A stretch of 64,000 nucleotides of DNA from the NCBI GenBank assembly GCA_036562185.1, contig DATCKN010000120.1, forward strand, positions 5,304 to 69,303, in the 5' to 3' direction. The DNA is from Thermoclostridium sp036562185 (GTDB lineage Bacteria > Bacillota > Clostridia > DSM-8532). A model generated the notes under the pieces. The model did not search any database. It had not been told where the DNA came from and worked only from the letters and a program-made list of their open reading frames with translations. This document shows positions 61,446 to 64,000 of this stretch, piece after piece. The position numbers were made by a program, and so were the translations under genes. The stretch's first letter is position 1; each line of letters starts with the position of its first letter.

Positions 61446-63470
61446 TTAGGACATTAACTGAATGAATTTATTTAAATCTGAAACCGGTTCGTTGCATGTA
61501 AAGTTTCTGCATATATACGCAAGTGTTTTACTGCCATTGGCAGCATAATCTTCAATATGGGGTATTATTCCTTCCAATTTGCTGTATTTTTTCCCATATA
61601 AGACAGACGTCGTGAACGGGCGGAAACTATCCTGTATCACATTAATAAAAGGTAATGCAAATTTTTCAGGCTCATCTGAAACAAGTATTACATGCTCTGA
61701 CGGCCGGCTGTAAAATAAATAAGAAGTCAGCATATGAACATATCCCAATGGTGTTGCGGATATTTGACCGCTGAAAGCACGAATAAGGCTTTCATAGCTG
61801 TTTGAAAAGCCTAAATCTCCTGTTATACGCGATAACCTCACAAGATTCATTGCAATTACCGAGTTCCCCGACGGCATTGCTCCGTCATAGGCATCCTTCG
61901 GCCTTGTGATAAGCTTTTCGGCATCGTTTCCATAAAGGAAAAACCCGCCCTTTTCATTGTCCAGAAAAAGCCTGTTTATTTCAATGTTTATTGAAACGGC
62001 ATCCGTTAAATATTCCGGTTCATAGGTTGACTGGTATAATTCAATAAATGCCCATTGAAGATAGGCGTAATCCTCCAGAAATGCAGGAATATCGGCATCA
62101 CCGTCCCGGTAGCGGGCAAGAAGCCTGCCATCATCGCGTGTAAGACTGGTTTTTATAAAAGACACAGCATTTTTAGCCGTATCTATAAGGTGTTTGTCCT
62201 TCAGAATCCGGCCACCGACAGCAAAGGAAGCTGCCATTAATGCATTCCATGATGTCAGTATCTTATCGTCTTTGAAAGGATGTATCCTTTTTTCCCGGAT
62301 GTCAAACAGCCTGCTTCTGCATTTATCAATAAAATCGTGGTCTATTTCCCGGGAACTAATCAGGTTTGGAATACTATAACCTTCGAAATTCCCTGAAGGG
62401 GTGATATCAAGCATGTCACTGAACCGTTTTCCGTCGGTATCACCCAAAACAGATATTATTTCCCCGGGAGTCCATAAGTAAAAGAAACCTTCAACACCTT
62501 CGGAATCAGCGTCTTCAGCTGAGTAAAACGCACCTCCGGGTGAAGTCATATCCCTTTCAATGTATTTATATATTTCAATTGCAGCCTTTTTATATTGATC
62601 CTTTTTTGTCGCCTGGAATGCCTCGGCATAAACCATTGAAAGCAGCGCGTTGTCATACAGCATTTTTTCAAAATGGGGTACCAGCCATTTCCTGTCGGTG
62701 GAATAACGGCAGAAGCCAAAACCTATATGATCATAAATTCCGCCTTTATACATCGAATCGAGGGTTTTTTCAACCATTTCCAGCGCTTTTTCTTCTTTTG
62801 CAGCATACCAGTACCTGAGCAGAAAAAGCAAATTGTGCGGAGTTGGGAACTTTGGTGCATTTCCAAATCCGCCGTATTCCGGGTCATAGGCATGTTCAAG
62901 CTGTTTATATGCCTTGTCAATTATTGCCTCGCTTAGCACCTGATGTTCGTAATCGTCTTCAGAGTAAACCGTTTCCAAAATCTGGTTGCCAATAAGCTCC
63001 AGTTCATTTCTTTTCCCAGACCACGCTTTTTGCACATTTTTCAGTATGCTGATAAGGCCGGGCATACCATAGCGATCCTTTTTCGGGAAATATGTGCCTG
63101 CATAAAAGGGTTTTTTGTCAGGCGTCATTATTATCGTAAGAGGCCAGCCGCCATGGCCTGTCATTGCCTGGCATGCGGTCATGTAAATATGATCAATATC
63201 CGGCCGTTCCTCACGGTCCACTTTTATTGCTACGAAATATTTATTGAGAAGCTCGGCAACTTCCTCGTCTTCGAAGCTTTCTCTTTCCATCACATGGCAC
63301 CAGTGACAGGTGGAATAGCCGATGGAGAGGAAGATGGGCTTGTTTTCTGCTTTTGCTTTTTCAAAGGCTTCATTAGCCCAGGGATACCAGTCAACAGGAT
63401 TATAAGCATGCTGTAGAAGGTATGGGGATTTTTCCTTAATCAATCTGTTCGATTTGTTATTGTCACTCAT
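61446..63470 (-). CDS. YyaL-like thioredoxin-fold/DUF255 protein
   Basis: A 674-residue cytoplasmic protein of the YyaL/spermatogenesis-associated 20 family. The N-terminal thioredoxin-like DUF255 domain includes SPYLLQHAYNPVDWYPW and STCHWCHVM, giving a C-x-x-C pair at about 55-58, and GHGGWPLTIIMTPD. The rest is an (alpha/alpha)6-type domain seen in sugar epimerases and glycosidases (GGIYDHIGFGFCRYSTD, WLVPHFEKMLYDNALL, ILTSWNALM). Function is unknown. Start 63470 gives the family N-terminus; an in-frame start 14 codons upstream is less likely. Confidence 0.92.
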   Translation of the reverse strand: MSDNNKSNRLIKEKSPYLLQHAYNPVDWYPWANEAFEKAKAENKPIFLSIGYSTCHWCHVMERESFEDEEVAELLNKYFVAIKVDREERPDIDHIYMTACQAMTGHGGWPLTIIMTPDKKPFYAGTYFPKKDRYGMPGLISILKNVQKAWSGKRNELELIGNQILETVYSEDDYEHQVLSEAIIDKAYKQLEHAYDPEYGGFGNAPKFPTPHNLLFLLRYWYAAKEEKALEMVEKTLDSMYKGGIYDHIGFGFCRYSTDRKWLVPHFEKMLYDNALLSMVYAEAFQATKKDQYKKAAIEIYKYIERDMTSPGGAFYSAEDADSEGVEGFFYLWTPGEIISVLGDTDGKRFSDMLDITPSGNFEGYSIPNLISSREIDHDFIDKCRSRLFDIREKRIHPFKDDKILTSWNALMAASFAVGGRILKDKHLIDTAKNAVSFIKTSLTRDDGRLLARYRDGDADIPAFLEDYAYLQWAFIELYQSTYEPEYLTDAVSINIEINRLFLDNEKGGFFLYGNDAEKLITRPKDAYDGAMPSGNSVIAMNLVRLSRITGDLGFSNSYESLIRAFSGQISATPLGYVHMLTSYLFYSRPSEHVILVSDEPEKFALPFINVIQDSFRPFTTSVLYGKKYSKLEGIIPHIEDYAANGSKTLAYICRNFTCNEPVSDLNKFIQLMS

Positions 63471-63626
63471 ATTTTTATATCGGCCTTTCTGTTTGGTATA
63501 ATATGCTAACAAAAATAGTTATTCCTTGTGATAATCAATAGTGTCAATAAATTGTTGTAATTATACTATTAAACAAAAAATAATCTTTATGTTATTTATA
63601 ATGAATAAAATACTGTTTTTCTATTC

Positions 63627-63660
63627 GATAGTGTCTTGTCAAGTGGTGTAAAATGATTTC
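63627..63660. mobile_element. Probable terminal end of an IS256-family element
   Basis: GATAGTGTCTTGTCAAGTGG followed by TGTAAAATGATTT lies just beyond the transposase fragment and resembles the outer ends of IS256-type elements. The matching opposite end was not found within the window. Confidence 0.4.
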
Positions 63661-63680
63661 TACTTTATCATTTTTTCACC

Positions 63681-63911
63681 TCATTTATGTAATAAAGCTA
63701 CTGCCCAATGCTCACGGGAAAAAACCATATATGAAAGAATTTCATCTTCTGCTTCTTCAAGGATTTTCATTGCTTTTGGAAAACGATTTTTAAGCTCATC
63801 TACTACATGCCTTAACTGTTCCCTTGCAGATTCCTGATCATTCTGGGCAAATATTGTCCGTATTATCGATGTGAACATTTTCTTTTCGTCTATATTCATG
63901 CTTAGTAACAA
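63681..63911 (-). pseudogene. IS256-family transposase fragment
   Basis: The 76-residue frame matches only an internal part of mutator-type (IS256) transposases: REQLRHVVDELKNRFPKAMK, LEEAEDEILSYM and FSREHW. A full transposase is about 400 residues; the N-terminal part with the first catalytic Asp residues and everything after EHW, including the catalytic Glu region, are missing. A stop follows after AVALLHK. It is a dead remnant flanked by an IS-end-like sequence on the left. Confidence 0.85.
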
Positions 63912-63917
63912 CTAAAA

Positions 63918-63979
63918 AACTGAGAACAAAAATCGATATCTTAAGTATCGTGGTTTCAAAGAGATTTTTGTTCTCAGTT
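63918..63979. repeat. 17-bp perfect inverted repeat
   Basis: AACTGAGAACAAAAATC (63918-63934) and GATTTTTGTTCTCAGTT (63963-63979) are exact reverse complements 28 bases apart. Inside, CGATA...TATCG forms a smaller palindrome. It abuts the transposase fragment and the window edge; it may be a structured end of another mobile element. Confidence 0.7.
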
Positions 63980-64000
63980 GATATACTATTATACTATTCC

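Noticed and set aside
62943..63416. 157-codon plus-strand frame
   Set aside because: It is antisense to the well-conserved YyaL-like coding sequence and has no domain.
1..64000. Possible tRNA, rRNA, CRISPR array, prophage or toxin-antitoxin module
   Set aside because: None of the expected cloverleaf, rRNA, regular repeat-spacer, phage structural or paired toxin-antitoxin signals was seen on either strand.

Overview
The window is a chromosomal segment of a low-to-medium GC, Gram-positive, endospore-forming and flagellated anaerobe of the class Clostridia. The inference rests on a complete spoIIIA operon, gpr, yqfC/yqfD, ytfJ and an alpha/beta-type SASP (sporulation), a long Firmicute-type flagellar operon with fliY and cheY, and a T-box leader on ileS. 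Gene order and style resemble cellulolytic clostridia related to Clostridium (Acetivibrio) thermocellum, but a species cannot be named from sequence reading alone.

Region by region. 1-1000: 3' part of a GltD/NfnB-type glutamate synthase small subunit. 1064-3520: a promoter and structured leader, then aroQ, an M24 aminopeptidase and efp. 3545-8739: sigma-E-like promoter and spoIIIAA-AH, the mother-cell feeding-tube complex. 8831-10707: rpsT and gpr, divergently transcribed. 10912-14268: N-acetylmuramoyl-L-alanine amidase, a somewhat divergent LigA, and an unknown 90-residue gene whose ribosome binding site lies in one arm of a 19-bp perfect inverted repeat. 14479-15893: two tandem DUF881 proteins. 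15953-26878: structured leader, then pdaA-yqfC-yqfD-phoH-pgpH-ybeY-dgkA-M50 protease-scpA-scpB, a beta-propeller glycosidase-like gene, ytfI and ytfJ. 27028-27237: SASP gene on the minus strand.

27396-46355 is one flagellar operon: flgB-flgC-fliE-fliF-fliG-fliH-fliI-fliJ-motE-like-fliK-flgD-(flagellar operon protein)-flgE-flbD-fliL-fliM-fliY-cheY-fliO-fliP-fliQ-fliR-flhB. It builds the rod, MS ring, C ring, export gate and hook. It stops after flhB; flhA, flhF, flhG and the chemotaxis genes that often follow are not here.

46657-58352 holds housekeeping and stress genes: a B12-binding radical SAM protein, xpaC-telA, T-box(Ile)-ileS, three tandem M42 aminopeptidases and a DMT-family transporter. 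58584-63470 is more accessory: a cytoplasmic CBM25-like starch-binding protein, a 53-residue minus-strand gene, a membrane-anchored TPR plus seven-repeat propeller protein, and a YyaL/DUF255 thioredoxin-like protein. The right edge has an IS256-family transposase remnant and a 17-bp inverted repeat.

No rRNA, tRNA, CRISPR array or prophage was seen. The most notable unexplained items are regulatory: the SD-sequestering inverted repeat before the 90-residue gene, the structured leaders before aroQ and pdaA, and strong hairpins inside the flagellar operon.
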